The notes under the pieces were generated by a model. The model made no database searches. It was not told the DNA's origin and saw only the letters and a program-made list of their open reading frames with translations. Both the position numbers and the translations under genes were made by a program. Positions 22,139 to 34,183 of a stretch of DNA of 64,000 nt are shown here, one piece after another (position 1 is the first letter of the stretch; every line of letters starts with the position of its first letter). Source of the stretch: Tolypocladium sp. Sup5 PDA-1 (taxonomy: Eukaryota; Ascomycota; Sordariomycetes; Hypocreales; Ophiocordycipitaceae); NCBI GenBank assembly GCA_000750105.3, contig JPHH03000039.1, positions 186,001 through 250,000 on the forward strand. Reading direction: 5' to 3'.

Positions 22139-22202
22139 GGAGGAAGAGGAGGGAGAGGAGGAGGAGGGAGAGGAGGAAGAGGAGAGGAAGGAGGAGGAGG
22201 AG
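22139..22202 (+). repeat. 64-base uninterrupted polypurine tract
   Basis: All bases from 22139 to 22202 are A or G on the plus strand, arranged as GAGGA and GAGGAA variants. Such mirror-like purine runs can form triplex DNA. It lies about 590 bases upstream of the DUF726 start codon. Confidence 0.85.
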
Positions 22203-22455
22203 CAACGCTGCCCCGTGCCTGCTTGTCCTCGGTCGAGCGAACAGCAACCAAGTCCCCTCACGCTTCCATGCTCCTGTCCACGTCGACTCTTCACGCTCCC
22301 TGTCCTCGAGCAGAAATGCGCTGGCCTGTCCTGCGCTCTCTTCCCTGGTTACCCAGGCGCCAGCTGCCAGCTGGCCACGGACTGCCATGGCCTGTCCTCC
22401 TGCCACTTCGCAAACGGTCCCTTCTCGCCTGGCACTGGCAGAGACACCCACGACA

Positions 22456-22477
22456 CTTCCACTTCCACTTCCACTTC
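22456..22477 (+). repeat. TTCCAC hexamer repeat
   Basis: Three to four tandem CTTCCA/TTCCAC units in the leader region of the DUF726 gene. Confidence 0.75.
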
Positions 22478-22793
22478 GCCCAGACCTCGCCTCGAATGAA
22501 GTCGCTCTCGCTCTGGCCGGCTGCATAGGTTTGCATTGCTGCCCCATCCACCTTCCCATCACCGTCACATCGTCAAACCCTGCCACCTCCTCAAGTTGCC
22601 TTTGGCTTCCCCGTCATTGCAGCTGTTAACCGCCACCGCCGTCACGTCACGTTCCTGTTTCTTGATCAGCCCTCGCGAGGGTCGAAACTCCATCGTCAAA
22701 CTCCAGCCCAGCCGACTGGCTGCTGTTACGAGAGACCCGCCGCCCGCATCGACACTCGGAATCGGACGAGAGGTCGTCTCGAGTGCCGCCATC

Positions 22794-24935
22794 ATGGGTC
22801 GAGGAGGTCGTGGAGGCGGCCACCAGTCGTTTCGGCGACCAGCCGACTTGACTGGTGTCCTGTCCGTTGCCGAGAGAAACGATCTGACTACGCTGGTCAC
22901 CGCCATCACGGAGAAGATTCACAACGACATCAGCAACATCTTCGACTCCCCCGCCGTCACCCCTGTCCTCGGCGAACAGGAGCATCACCACTGGCTGTCC
23001 CTCGCGCTCTTCCACCGTCACGAGGACAGCAATGAGAACAAGTCGCCTTCTCCTCCATCCCAACCCGAGGCTGCTGTTGTTGGTGACGGATCCAAGACGT
23101 ACAAAAAGGCCCATCGGATCGTCGAGAAGGAGGAAACAGAGGTCATGACGCCTCAGCTCCGCGAGCTCAAGAAGGAAGCCCTGCTGTTCTTCCGCAAGTG
23201 GCAGAACGGAATCATCCAGCGCATCCGCGAAATCAACATCAACGACACGGCCCCACCTCAGGGCAACCCTCGAGGTCGCGGAGGCCGCGGCTCTCGTGGC
23301 GGCTCTCGTGGACGGGGTGCCCGCGGCGGCGGTAGAAACGCCCGTGGCGGGTTGACTCTGGCCATTGGTAAGATGCTGCTGCACTTGCTGTGCTCTTCGC
23401 AGCATCGTACCTTTTGTTGTCATGGCAAGCCTAACAAACTACAGGGTCTCCCCGTATCCCTGCGAACCAGATGGATCGTGAGCTTGCCCAAAGGTTCCCG
23501 CCTATCCCGAACACGCTGTGGGCTCTCCACGTGGACAAGAGAAAGATCCTGCTACACGTTGCCATCTTGCTCGTGTTGTCTTTGCAAGACTACAATGGAA
23601 ATGCTCGAGTGTTCCTTCTCAACCTCACGTCGTCCCTCAACCTCTCCCTGGATATCTATCACAGCGATGAGCTCCGCGTTTGTCAGGGACTCGCCAAGGT
23701 GGCACTTCAGCTTACTCCAGTCGAGGAGGCCGGCCAGAAGCTGGAAGAAAACAAAGGCCCTCGACGATGGAAGGTCGGCCCCGGTGGCGGCTCTGGCTCT
23801 AACACCAGTCTTGCCGCACCGCTCAAAGCCGCAGGCATTGGAGCTGTCCATGCTGGTCTCAGCTTGTCGACTGCCGCTGTGGCAGGACTCCTGGGAGCCA
23901 TGGCTGACCATGGTCATCTGCTGGGCAATTTCTTCGGAATAAACGCCGTGAGGCCCACGAGCAAGATGCTAGAGACCTGTTGCAGAGAGGTCCCAGACTT
24001 CGCCTTCCGTCGTTTGTATGACGAGGCTGGCTCCGAATATCGGGATGCAAGAGAGAGCCCCGCCGAGGACCGCAGACTTCGCGTTGTCATTGCCTTGAGT
24101 GGCTGTCTTTCCGAGAAGGACGACGTGGTCAAGCCGTGGCGAGGTCTTGGTCATCAGGCTGAGACCTATGCGGTGCAGTGGGAGGTGACTGCCCTCATGA
24201 ACTTGGGAAGCGCGCTCGAGACAGTAATCAAGAGTACGGCTTGGGATAGCGCCAAAAAGGAGATCATGTCGCGGTCGAGTACGCAGTGTCCTGTCATTTT
24301 TACCCCATTGATCATCTGCTGAACCATGAACAGTTTTTTCGAGCCTCATCGAATCCTCTTGGCCTGTCCCTTTGCTCAAGGTCAGCAAGATCATCGACAA
24401 CCCGTGGGGCCTGGGGATGGTGCGAGCAGAGAAGGCAGGGGCTATTCTCGCCGATGCCATCGTCCGGCACAAGTTTCAAGGCGAGCGGTCCGTCTCCCTC
24501 ATTGGGTACAGCCTTGCCGCCCGAGCCATCTATACCTGCCTCATGGTGCTGGCGGAGCGCCGCCAGTTTGGCTTGATCGACTCGGTCGTTATGATAGGCA
24601 CGCCAGCGCCTTCAGAGAGCCGCGTGTGGCTCACCCTCAAGAGCGTGGTGTCGGGTCGGCTGGTGAACGTATACTCGGAGCAAGATTTCATCCTGGGGTT
24701 CCTCTACCGCACAGCAAACATCCACTTTGGGGTTGCCGGCCTGCAGGAGATCCAGGGAGCACACGGCGTCGAGAACCACCGTGTCAAGGATCTACCGCGA
24801 GGCCACCTGGACTACCAGAGCCTGACTGGCCAGATTCTCGAGGACATTGGATGGGAGGGCTTCGAAACAACCGCCGTCAAGACCGATCAAGCCGAGCAGA
24901 AACCAGCCGCTAAAAGGGGCAAATCGGACAAGTAG
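22794..24935 (+). CDS. DUF726 (Mil1/TMCO4-type) alpha/beta-hydrolase protein with RGG segment
   Basis: Three exons, 22794-23367, 23445-24278 and 24334-24935 (669 aa). The C-terminal third holds the family hydrolase core: IDNPWGLGMVRAEKAGAIL, then the nucleophile elbow LIGYSLAARAIYTC, DSVVMIGTPAP, VNVYSEQDFILGFLYR and a late histidine in RGHLDYQ. The middle part carries Gly/Ala-rich hydrophobic segments (AAVAGLLGAMADHGHLLGNF) that may sit in a membrane. The first exon encodes an RGG-rich stretch (about residues 160-185) after a conserved-looking QLRELKKEALLFFRKWQ helix. The third exon starts at 24334, because only that acceptor gives SSLIESSWPVPLLKVSK in frame. The elbow reads GYSLA where I expect GYSLG. 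Yeast Mil1 is a Golgi/clathrin-adaptor-linked relative. Lipase activity is inferred, not shown. Confidence 0.85.
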
Positions 24936-25663
24936 CCGAACTGCGGGCGAAAAGTCCAAGGAGGGGAGAGTATGACGTTGGCATTCATGGTTATGATTGA
25001 CAAGTTTAACCTTTTTCTGGCATCGGATCAGGTTGGACCAGGAATGGAGTTTAGGTAGCTGCATCGACAAATGCCACCAAGATACCAATTTGACTTTATA
25101 CTAGAGGTTGTCATCCCGAAAACCTTTAAACGACCTATGAGAGGAGCATTGTTCAGCCTTAATTACCCCGTGTTTGTTCTGACAACATGAACATCGTCGA
25201 TGATTAGGGAGTAGGAAGCACACATGTGAGAATGGATGCATGCAATAGCAGTGATGGTGCCACAATTCATAGTCCAATAACCCGGCCTTTCCATTTTCCC
25301 AGCGTCTGTCTGTCTACTATACGCCCGACAATTCGAGACGAGCGAGAAAGAGACCGGCCTGCCAGCTCCTTGCGTGTATATGCCGTTGCCAGTCCATCTT
25401 TCCCTTTTCCCCTTTGAGTGGATCTGTGTCCCCTTTTTGATCCCCTCACCCTCCTGGCTTTTGTATTCTCTCGCCATAGATTACACAATTGTGATGAAGA
25501 AAAGGGGGTTTGTAATGTACAGGTATTTTTACTCGGCATCTTCAGTCGTACAGCTACGAAGTCCCCTCTAGAAACGGACAAGAGGCTCTACCGGGGTCCG
25601 TTCAAGAACTCACGGTTCGAGTGTGAGAGAGATGGTGCAGAGATGTCCATGGTGTGGATGGAC
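24936..25663. other. convergent 3' regions
   Basis: About 730 bases between two converging genes. AT-richer than the coding DNA, as expected for 3'UTRs. No gene supported. Confidence 0.6.
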
Positions 25664-28600
25664 TTATGACGGAGGTGTCGTGCCGAGCATGCTAGGGACT
25701 TGCTTGCGGACGAGGCCCCTCGCGCTGCGTTGCTCCATTCGAGGAACTCCTTGGATGGCACGCGGCTCGCGCATAAGAGTCCGGTCGAGACGGGATGGAA
25801 TGCGGGTGACGACGGAGCGGTACTCGCCAGGGAAGTTGCCCTTTGGCAGAGGCACCGACGCGGTGCGCCAGATGTGGTCGGATCTGTCCGTCAGGTAGGT
25901 GGGAGCCTTACCGGCGGCGCCGCGGGACGGTGTCATACCCCACCCGTTGGATGAGGCGCCGTGGGAGGCTCGGATGGTCGAGAGGCGCGACAGGCCAGAG
26001 GACAGGCCTGGGCGGCCACGGGCCTTCTTGGCCAGAATGACCTCGTCGAAGAGCCGGACTGATGGATCCGTTGCCGACTTGGTTTCGCGGGTATGGATGA
26101 ACTCGTTGAACGCTGTTACAATCAGTGTCAGTAAGCATGTTCTTGCAGAGTGCTGGAAGCACTGGGGGCTAGGGAGGTAGTGGTAGTGGTGGATGCGTAC
26201 CCTGCGTATCCCGCAGCATCGTGGTGTATTCCTGTTGGTCATATGGCAGGCTCTTGATGAATCCATCCATGTCAAAGCCATAGAGCTGGCCGTTGCCCTT
26301 CTGCTGCTTCGACGGGCGGCCGAGGTGCTTGCGATAGGTGTACAGCAGGCTGGCCATGCATCGCACAAACGCAGCCCTGACGCGGTCCGCATGGAAGGCC
26401 TGTGGACACACAAGTGATACCTGGCCCAGACACCGGCCATGGGCCAAGGTCTTGCAAGAGTTACACTGGTAGATGCCGTCACCCTCCGACTTGTCGTCAC
26501 AAATGGTGCACGTCGATGACGAGTCCCGGGAGTTGAGACTGAAACAATGGCCCTCAACCCACACAGTTGTCTCCGTATTCCGCACAGGCTGAATCTGCAT
26601 GTTAGGCATGATTGTCGAGGCGGCAAGCGTCGACTGGGCGTACGTCGACGGCGCATAACCACCCCCGAACGACGACTGCGAATCGACCGAGATGCCTGAG
26701 ATGGAGGCGTTGGGTTGATGACCGTTCAAGAAGGGCAAGCTCGGGCGGTGAACCGGTTGGAACTTGTCCAGGCCAAAGGACGAGCTACGGCGGCCGCCCT
26801 TGTCCTCCCCGAAATGCCCCGAGCGCTTTTCACGCAACGTGGCCGTCAGGGCGAATCCAGAGTCGCTCCTCGACAGTGGCGTAGTGGGCATCGGCGGGAA
26901 GTTTGCGGAAACGGGCGAGACGGAAGACTGAGGGCTGGTTTTGCTCGACTTGCTTGTCCCGGGCCGATCAGACTTGCCGTTGTCCACCGCGGAGACAGTG
27001 AAGGCGTTGAACACAGGGGGGTGGATTTGATCTGCCGGGTCGGGATCGGCGAAGCTGGACGAGTTTTGGGAAACCCACTTGCCCAGGGTTCCAGCAGGGG
27101 GAGTTGGGGTAAACACCGAGCCATGTTCGGTGGAGAAGGAATCGTAGGGGAACGACTCGATCGCATACGGAGGAGGACCAACAGCAACCCCGTAGCGCAG
27201 CGTGTGAGGAGCTGCCACTTGCAGAAGCGACATCAGCTTTCGTCGATGTTGCCTCGGCAGTCGATGGGGCTGCTCAGTAGCGTCAATGGTGTCCCTGTCC
27301 AAGTCAACAAGGACGTAATCGTCCTCAGGCAATTCTATCCGTTCATATCGGCGCTCGACGCCGACAATGTAGGGGCACGGGGCCTCGAGGGCAGAGATCA
27401 GTCTCGCAGGCAAGACCGGGATGAAGATGCTTGCCCACTTGAAAGGGTATAGCAAGCTCGCCAGGGCATGGCAGGCCAGATGCAGCATGCTTGTATGGGA
27501 TGAAAGGAAGATGATTCGAGACTCGGACATGGCGTACTCAAACAGCGCAACGACGTTCTCGAGGGATAGACATCTGAAGAGGGCGTATAGGTCGATCGTC
27601 CTGGAGCCGGGAAGTTCGTTGATGCCTTCTTTTCGCGAGTAGAGCCGCAGCTCCCTCACTCCAAGCTCCACCTGCGTCTTCGACCCGAGTGGACTGAATG
27701 CCTCCGTGCACAGGTTGACGACGAAGCGCTCTAGGGGCTGCCAGCGTCCAACCTTGGGGGAGCTGGGTGGGACCCGTAGGACGCTGCCGTCGGTCATTGG
27801 AACAATGATGGCCTTGAGCCACTCCTTCCAGAACGACATGTTGGCAGGATCTCTGCCCAGAATTCCGTACGCACGCGGTATCCACAGTCCACTCTCGCCA
27901 GCAGTGAGGCCCTCGATCTTGGACGCCGCACCGTGTCGCAACGGCCGCAGCATGTCGGTCATGAGAGAAATCTTCTCCTCGACGGTGCCAATCTCATCTT
28001 CGAGCCTGTCCCGGGCTGGGGCACCAGAAGGGATCGTCGGGAGCTTCGACAACAGGTGAGAGAGATGTGACCGTTCACCGGCCAAGCGCACCCCCAAGCT
28101 TGCTGCCAATTCTCGCTCCTCGTTGGACATGTGGTTCTGGCGCCACTGTTCGCACTTGGTCTCCACGTCCTCTGCCAGGTCGGCCGTCAAGGCCGTCCAG
28201 ATGATGATCGTAATACCATATAGCTTGGAGTTGTCTTCCGAGGTCATTGTGAAGCCGTGCCACGTTGACCGCGGTCGCTCGTCCGATGAGACAATCTGTA
28301 TATCGTTGGGGAAGGCGAACATGGGGACGTAATCTGGGAATCTGCCGCGCCTGGGGATCTCGTCGGTCGCTGTCTTTGGCGGATAACGATCCAGAAGCAC
28401 GGGCTCGAATCGTCTCTTGAGGGGATGCATGTCGGGATCCATGTTCAAGGGTTCTGGAGGAGGTATGACGGAGTTGTAGTTGCTGAGTCGTTTCGCAGTC
28501 CGGACCGACGCTGGCATATAGTATTAGTGGCCTGAACCAGATGAAACCAAAGGCTGCGAAACACGAACCTGCTCTACTTGAAGCGCCTGGTCTAGCGGAG

Positions 28601-29229
28601 CTGGGTTGCTTGCGCATGCTATTCATATCCCTAAAGCTGATCTTGCGGCGAATGCTACCCTTGATGCTCCTGAGCGGGCTCACTCTGCCGCTGGCCATGC
28701 TCTCCTCGGCGCGAATGCGCTCGGCACGGGGATTCACCATTGGTGGTCTCGCTTGAGTTTTTGCACCCGCGGTGAAGGACAGGTCCTCCAAGAAGTTCTC
28801 CCGCTCAGCGGCGAATTTGACGAGAGCCTTGTCGAAATCAAAATCGCCCATCAGAAGCCTTTGGTCACCTTGGCCACCATCTACTGGCGCGCCGTTGGTG
28901 GCGTTGCCGTTGACCCCAGAGGGCTTGACCGGTTTTATCGTGGCGCTGCTCCTGTTGCTCTTCGTATTGCCGTCGAGCTCGTCGAGCGTGTGGATGGAGA
29001 AGCGGCCGTCGATGGAGATTTTGGAGAGGCGGTTGGCCGAGTTCTGGCGCGAGTGGCGGGCAGCGGTAACCCTTGGCTGGCCACCGACGGCATTTTCGTC
29101 GGGCTCGCCATCTTCGGTGATGGTCGATTCGACGGGGAGGTTGGCCGGCGGCAAGGCGTCGTCGTAGGATATCGACTCTACGCCGGCGATCCAGAAGTAG
29201 TCGGCCAGGGGGGTTGAGGAGCCCTCCAT
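25664..29229 (-). CDS. DENN-domain protein with C1 zinc finger, probable Rab exchange factor
   Basis: Three exons on the minus strand, 28569-29229, 26201-28510 and 25664-26112 (1139 aa). It starts MEGSSTPLADYFWIAGVESI. The tripartite DENN module is visible: an uDENN part (FPDYVPMFAFPNDIQIVSS), the central DENN core (SLENVVALFEYAMSESRIIF followed by LLYPFKWASIFIPVLP and YIVGVERRY) and a dDENN-like tail (VRAAFVRCMASLLYTYRKHL through LYGFDMDGFIKSLP). A C1-type zinc finger sits near residues 873-920, with HCFSLN, CTIC, CNSC, KTLAHGRC and VC ligands. Such proteins act as GDP/GTP exchange factors for Rab GTPases on membranes; the target Rab cannot be told. Introns of 58 and 88 nt have GT-AG ends and join in phase. 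The last exon begins AFNEFIHTRE and is basic and Ser-rich. Confidence 0.9.
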
Positions 29230-32200
29230 GACATGTCAAGTTGCCCGCAGTCGAGCTGGGCGCGCCGAAGAAACGAGTGTCCCTCTGGTAAGGTTGCACT
29301 CTCTGCCTGCTGGTCTCGCTGGTTTGGTCGGTCGCTCTGCGGCGGGGAGGGTCGAGCGGGATAAAGGGTCTGTCTGTGCCACGGGTTAGAGCAATCCAGA
29401 GCGGATTATGGGGAGGTAGGTAGGTGGCTGCAGAGAAGGCAGGGCATTTTGCTGAGACGCACCAGCTGCAGACGATGGCTCGCCGCGTAGATGAACCCGA
29501 ACGCGTGTTTCGAGCCCGCGGGTCGACGACACAGCAATCAGGAAAGGTAGACGATGCTCTCCTCTCGCCGTCGTGAGGCGAAGTCGTGCAGAGATAACCT
29601 TACGGGGCGAACTGGTGGGAGGGGACAGGCTCGTCGGCTCCGAAACGGGGGGGGGAAGGGGAAGCTTTGGGCTAGGCGGCAGGCTATCCAGATGGCGTGC
29701 GCCTCTCAACACGCAACAAATGCTGCCAGCGCAGTCGCAGGAATTAAGGCCTCGGTTGCTGGGGGAGGCGAAAGAATAGAACGGGAAGCGAAGGAGGAGG
29801 GCGAAGACGGACGGATTGGCGGGTTGACGGGAGATAAAAGAGTGAACGCATGGAGGGAAAGGAAAGGTTTGCATGCACGGCGCCGCAGCAAGCTTTCTGA
29901 GGTTGCCGCACCTTATCCATCCCCAGCCAGGAGCTGGAGACCCTGTGCGGCGCCAGGTGGCCCAGGTGGCCCAGCGCAGATCGGCGCTCGCTGGCGTTGG
30001 CGCTGTGGTGGACCGTGGAGGTGTTCCTCCAGCGCCCACCGCCTGCAGCAGCAAGCTCCCCGGGCTCCCCAGGCCCCGGGCGTGTCTAAGGTAAGGTAAG
30101 GTAGCGGGCGACGCGCCCCTGGGGCAGCCAGTTCCAGGTGCCTCGCTGCTGCTGTGCTGTGCTGTGGTGCAACGCCCCGTGCTGCACGCCACGCCGTTTG
30201 CGCCTCATCAACCACGGTCGTCGACCCAGGCACTGGCCCGTCTGTGCTGGCGCTGTTCCTACGAGTAGCCACTAGGAGGCTGCCGATCCTGGCGCCCACC
30301 GCAGCCCACCCCACCATGACCAGAACGCCCGCGGATTCTAGGGCGTCAGGGGGGCGTTCTGCTTTACACGGTCGATGCGAGCAGGGTTGGGGGACTCCAG
30401 TCCTCCTCCATCTCCGCTCTGGGGCCTTTTCTCTCCCAATTTAGGTTGTGCTTCAGTGGACTCGCTCTGTCCTGCGTGCTCCACTAACACGGGGTCCATG
30501 GCTAGGCAAGCTAGGGTGCCAAACACCCTCCATCCATCCGTCCCCGTCCAAGGTGAGTGGCCGCCTCTCCCGTGGCCATCCTGGACATGCTCGTTCGATG
30601 GCGACACCCTTCTCCCAGTCTCCACAAATCGGGCTCTGTCGATAATAACAGACGACAGTGACCTAGCCGCTATTCCGGGAGAGAAGGGTCGTTCCCTGTC
30701 GTCCGGGGGCTCTAGGCGTCGAGATCCCATCACACTCGACACGTTAACGTACTCGTACATGGAGGCTTGATGCATGCATGGGCTCCTCGCCAGTCGGGCT
30801 GCAAGCTGCAGGTCGCTGGGCATCCATTCGCCGCACTTGCCCTTTTCCCACCAGCCTGGAAGAACGCGGATGCAGCACCGTGTGCGACATGGACACGCCG
30901 GCCGAATGGGGAAATGCAGCCGTGGCTCTGGTCACCGCCATCACATGTGGTCGGCGGTCGTCTCACACACCCTCCAGCCCGTGATATGTGACCATCATGG
31001 CGTCCTGGCGGCCTTGCACCCTCTCTGGATTCATCAGCAGGAACAAGCCGCAGTGGATGGCCTGATCACAATCAACCAAGTACCTACTGCGAGCAATAGT
31101 CACAAGAACCCGTTGCCCACCATCTTATACCAAACGCCGCCAACCGCCGCCAACCGCCACCATCGCCCGCTCACCACCCTTCTCCACGCTGGAAATAGTC
31201 GCGAGTCCAGGCCACATGCTACGGAACAGATACGGGCCCCTGTCGTCGCTCTTGTGCTTTACAGGGCTTCCGCTGCGGGCGATCAGGGGCTTGCAGCACG
31301 CAGATTCAGAAAGGAACAGAAAAAAACCCCCCAATGCTACGGACTACAGGCGCACCTTGAGCGGATTGTTGGTTGGCTGTGGCGTCCACGGAATACGACT
31401 GGACCACGAGGCTAAGGACGGTGATGCCATGCAGGTACACGCCAGGCGAGCCAACGAAAAGACCACAGCTCACGTTTAGCTCGACCGAGCAGGACTGCCC
31501 CTGGCAGCTAAACGCTTGAGGCTTGCGTGTGTCCAGAAGAGCTCAGAACAAGGACCAAGCGCCACATGCAAGGGAAACCGGGGGTATAGCCTGCGGTGGG
31601 AGCCCTGCAGACAGACGGCGAATCCATCGCACAGACGGAGATGGTGATCCTTCGTCCAATCTGTTACCATCATGCATGCCTGGGTACGAAGTATGTACCA
31701 GCAAGCTTGTGCCTGTTGGCCAGGGGCAGTGTCAAGCTTCTAGGTTGACAGCTCGGCCAGGCCGTGGGGGATATGAGACGGACCCAGGCGCCGTCGTCGT
31801 TCGCGGCGTCCGCATCTGGTATGTATTTGCAAGAGAATCCCAGTGTGACCTGGCATTTTCCCAGTGTGCCCTGGCAAAATGCCATGATTACTACTCAATA
31901 TCGCAGCCCTTACAACGTCCAAAAGCAACTTGGTCGCTCGGTGAGGAGTCGAGGACCCGGGCGTACTCCACTGGCAACGGCCACCTCGTCATAGCGCCGG
32001 CCGGATCACAGACCGACTACCCACCTAACTACCTACCTGGTGGACATGACCGCCATCGTCTCTATCCGTACCAACGCCGACTAAGGCACAGCAAACGAAA
32101 AGTTTAAGCCCCGACGAAAAAGCCCTCAACTGCCTGCGCGGCCGTACGCACTGGGACTCTATCAGCTCTCTTAAAGACTGCGGGCAGAGTCGTGTCATGT

Positions 32201-33127
32201 CCTATTCGGCCCACGCTCTGCCCACGCTCTGCCCATGAAGCGCTCGAGCCTCGGTCTCGGGGGGCACAGAAACACGTCAACTCCGACCCGTCGCACTCGG
32301 CCGTATCCGATCTCGCGTGCCAGGGTCGTGCCGTCCAACCCCGGAAAGAAAGCAATGCAATGCCAGATGCTGCGCTATTTCTGATCTGGGGTTTCTTTTC
32401 CCGTTTGCCTTGCTGGGCGTTGCTTTTCAACCTTGGGTGCAGGGTATTCACTATTATGCCCTAGCTTGGATGTTGGGACGACGCCCGGTAACGCGCCTCA
32501 CGTTGCTCTGTCCCACGACGCTTGGCCTGCCGAGTCTCATACCGCACTTGCTGCTTGCAACCAGAAGTTGGTTCCCGTAACCGGGTCTCCTCCACTCACA
32601 CACGGTCCCGGGACCCCAACCATGAAAAGCTGAGCTCAACGCTTCACGATCTTGATTGCAACGCTGTCTGTGCGGGACCCGTCCGAGCTTGACTCGGTCA
32701 ACGTCCAAGCCCGCCGTGGCCGTTTCACCTTTTCGTGGCTTACATAGTACGTCGTCCCGTTTGTGCAACAGCTCACTTTCTAGGCAGTACAAGCCGTAGC
32801 GTCGTCTAGACTCTAAACTGGAGCATGTGTGAAAGCCGGTTCATCGTGGCTCTCGGGCCGGACTCGGCGCCGCCAGCGCCCAGGAGACTTTGGAACCATG
32901 GGGAGACTTTGGAACCATGGATGTGCCCGCACATCGCGTCAGCCTCTCGTGGGCTTCTTCCAACACGGGAAAAGACCCCTTGCGCCGGCTCAGCGCCGCA
33001 AACTTGGGCTCGTCCCCGCTGGGCCAACCTTCTTTCAGGGTTCAAGACACGTCCTAGTGCCACCATCCCGGCTCCCACGCCACTTGTAAACCGATCTCGT
33101 GCCCATAGCATCGTCGCCATCCTCTCC
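29230..33127. other. 3.9-kb gene-free interval
   Basis: The longest stretch without a supported gene. Several open frames of 100-270 codons exist on both strands, but their translations are Arg/Pro/Ser-rich or Cys-rich and resemble no family. It includes a 19-base perfect tandem duplication (32883-32920), a GGTAAGGTAAGGTA run near 30090-30104, AACCGCCGCC repeats near 31137-31160 and a doubled GCCCACGCTCT near 32212-32232. It must include the DENN-gene promoter at its left end and the TRAPPC13 3' region at its right end. Confidence 0.6.
32883..32920 (+). repeat. perfect 19-base tandem duplication
   Basis: GGAGACTTTGGAACCATGG occurs twice, head to tail and without mismatch (32883-32901 and 32902-32920), in non-coding DNA. 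Confidence 0.9.
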
Positions 33128-34183
33128 TCACCGTGCTATCCGCGTCCCGAGCTTCCCCGTAGACAGGAATCCCCTGTTGCCCATCTCCCCCCTCCACCCA
33201 ATGCCCAGCACCCCAAACGTGATCCTCCCGTCCGCAGAGCCACCCCCATCGTCATCCTGCTGGCTCTGCTTCGTCTCCTCGACGACAAAGCACACCTGCT
33301 CTACCTCGCCCGGGTGCAGCACCGGCTTCTCGCTGCCGCTCGACTCCCAGTTGCAGTCCCGGTACGTGAAGCCCTCCTCGAGCTCCATGGCCACCTTTTC
33401 CAGCTGCACCACGTCCTCGCTGCAGTTCTCCAGCTGCGCCTCGAGCACCCATCTGCTGCTGCCTAGTTCGCCGTCCAGGCCTAGGTCCAGCGGCCCGACC
33501 TTGGTGCGCACAATCAGAGACGCCTTGCAGATGAACTGGTACAGCTTCCTAAAAGTTCGCGTCCGGCCGCTCGTCTCCGTGGCCTCGTAGTAGCTCACCG
33601 TCACGGCGAGCACGTGGTTGCCCTCCTCCTTGAGGTCAAACGACACGACCCTCTGCAGCGTCCCGCCGGCATCGAGGTCCGTCCCGCCTGCGTCTGTGGC
33701 GTCGCCGGGGCCCAGGTCCAGCTTGTGCGCGGCGCCGAGCCCGGGCGTCTTCATCTCCGCCTCGATGCGCACGTCGCGGATCTGCTTGAGCGCGTCGGCG
33801 GGGAGGTCGTTGTTGGCGCACAGCGTGCAGCTGAACGTCTCACCCACGTAGGCGGAGCCAAATGACACGGGCAGGTTGAGGATCGGGCTGAGCAGGAACG
33901 GCTCCGGGTTCGTCGTCGTGTCTGCGGCCTTGGAGGAGGAGCGGTAGGCGAGGGAGGCGGGCGCAGGCGCGGGCTTCGTCGAGGGCGGGGTGAGAGGCGG
34001 CTCGACGGGGTATTGTGACACGAGTGACGGGCGGGAGAGCCTGTTCACCGCGTCGTGTTAGATTCATACTCTGGAGCTTGCTTCTTCCCTGCAGGGATGT
34101 GTGAATACTTGCCTTAAGACCTTGACGGAAACGGTGTGAGGCTCCTTGATGGGATCATGGGAGGGATATCTCTGGTGGCTCAT
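33128..34183 (-). CDS. TRAPPC13: TRAPP complex subunit TRAPPC13 (DUF974)
   Basis: Two exons on the minus strand, 34113-34183 and 33128-34040 (327 aa). The core SPILNLPVSFGSAYVGETFS followed by CTLCANNDLPAD is diagnostic of TRAPPC13. The family is a subunit of the TRAPP tethering/Rab-exchange complexes in Golgi and autophagic traffic. The N-terminus MSHQRYPSHDPIKEPHTVSV continues as KVLRLSRPSLV, which matches the KVMRLTKP-like start of animal homologues only if the 72-nt intron 34041-34112 is removed. That intron has a GC donor (AG|GCAAGT) instead of GT. The C-terminal part contains beta-sandwich-like strands (WVLEAQLENCSEDVVQLEKV) typical of the adaptin-like fold. It is a little shorter than animal orthologues (about 400 aa), as expected for fungi. 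Confidence 0.88.

Larger units (their letters stand above)
21071..22793. other. intergenic, promoter region of the DUF726 gene
   Basis: About 1.7 kb with no supported gene. It holds a 64-base uninterrupted purine tract and a short TTCCAC repeat, both listed separately. Confidence 0.55.

Noticed and set aside
30774..31415. 213-codon plus-strand ORF in the long gene-free interval
   Set aside because: His/Arg-rich, no family resemblance and no splice context; treated as non-coding.
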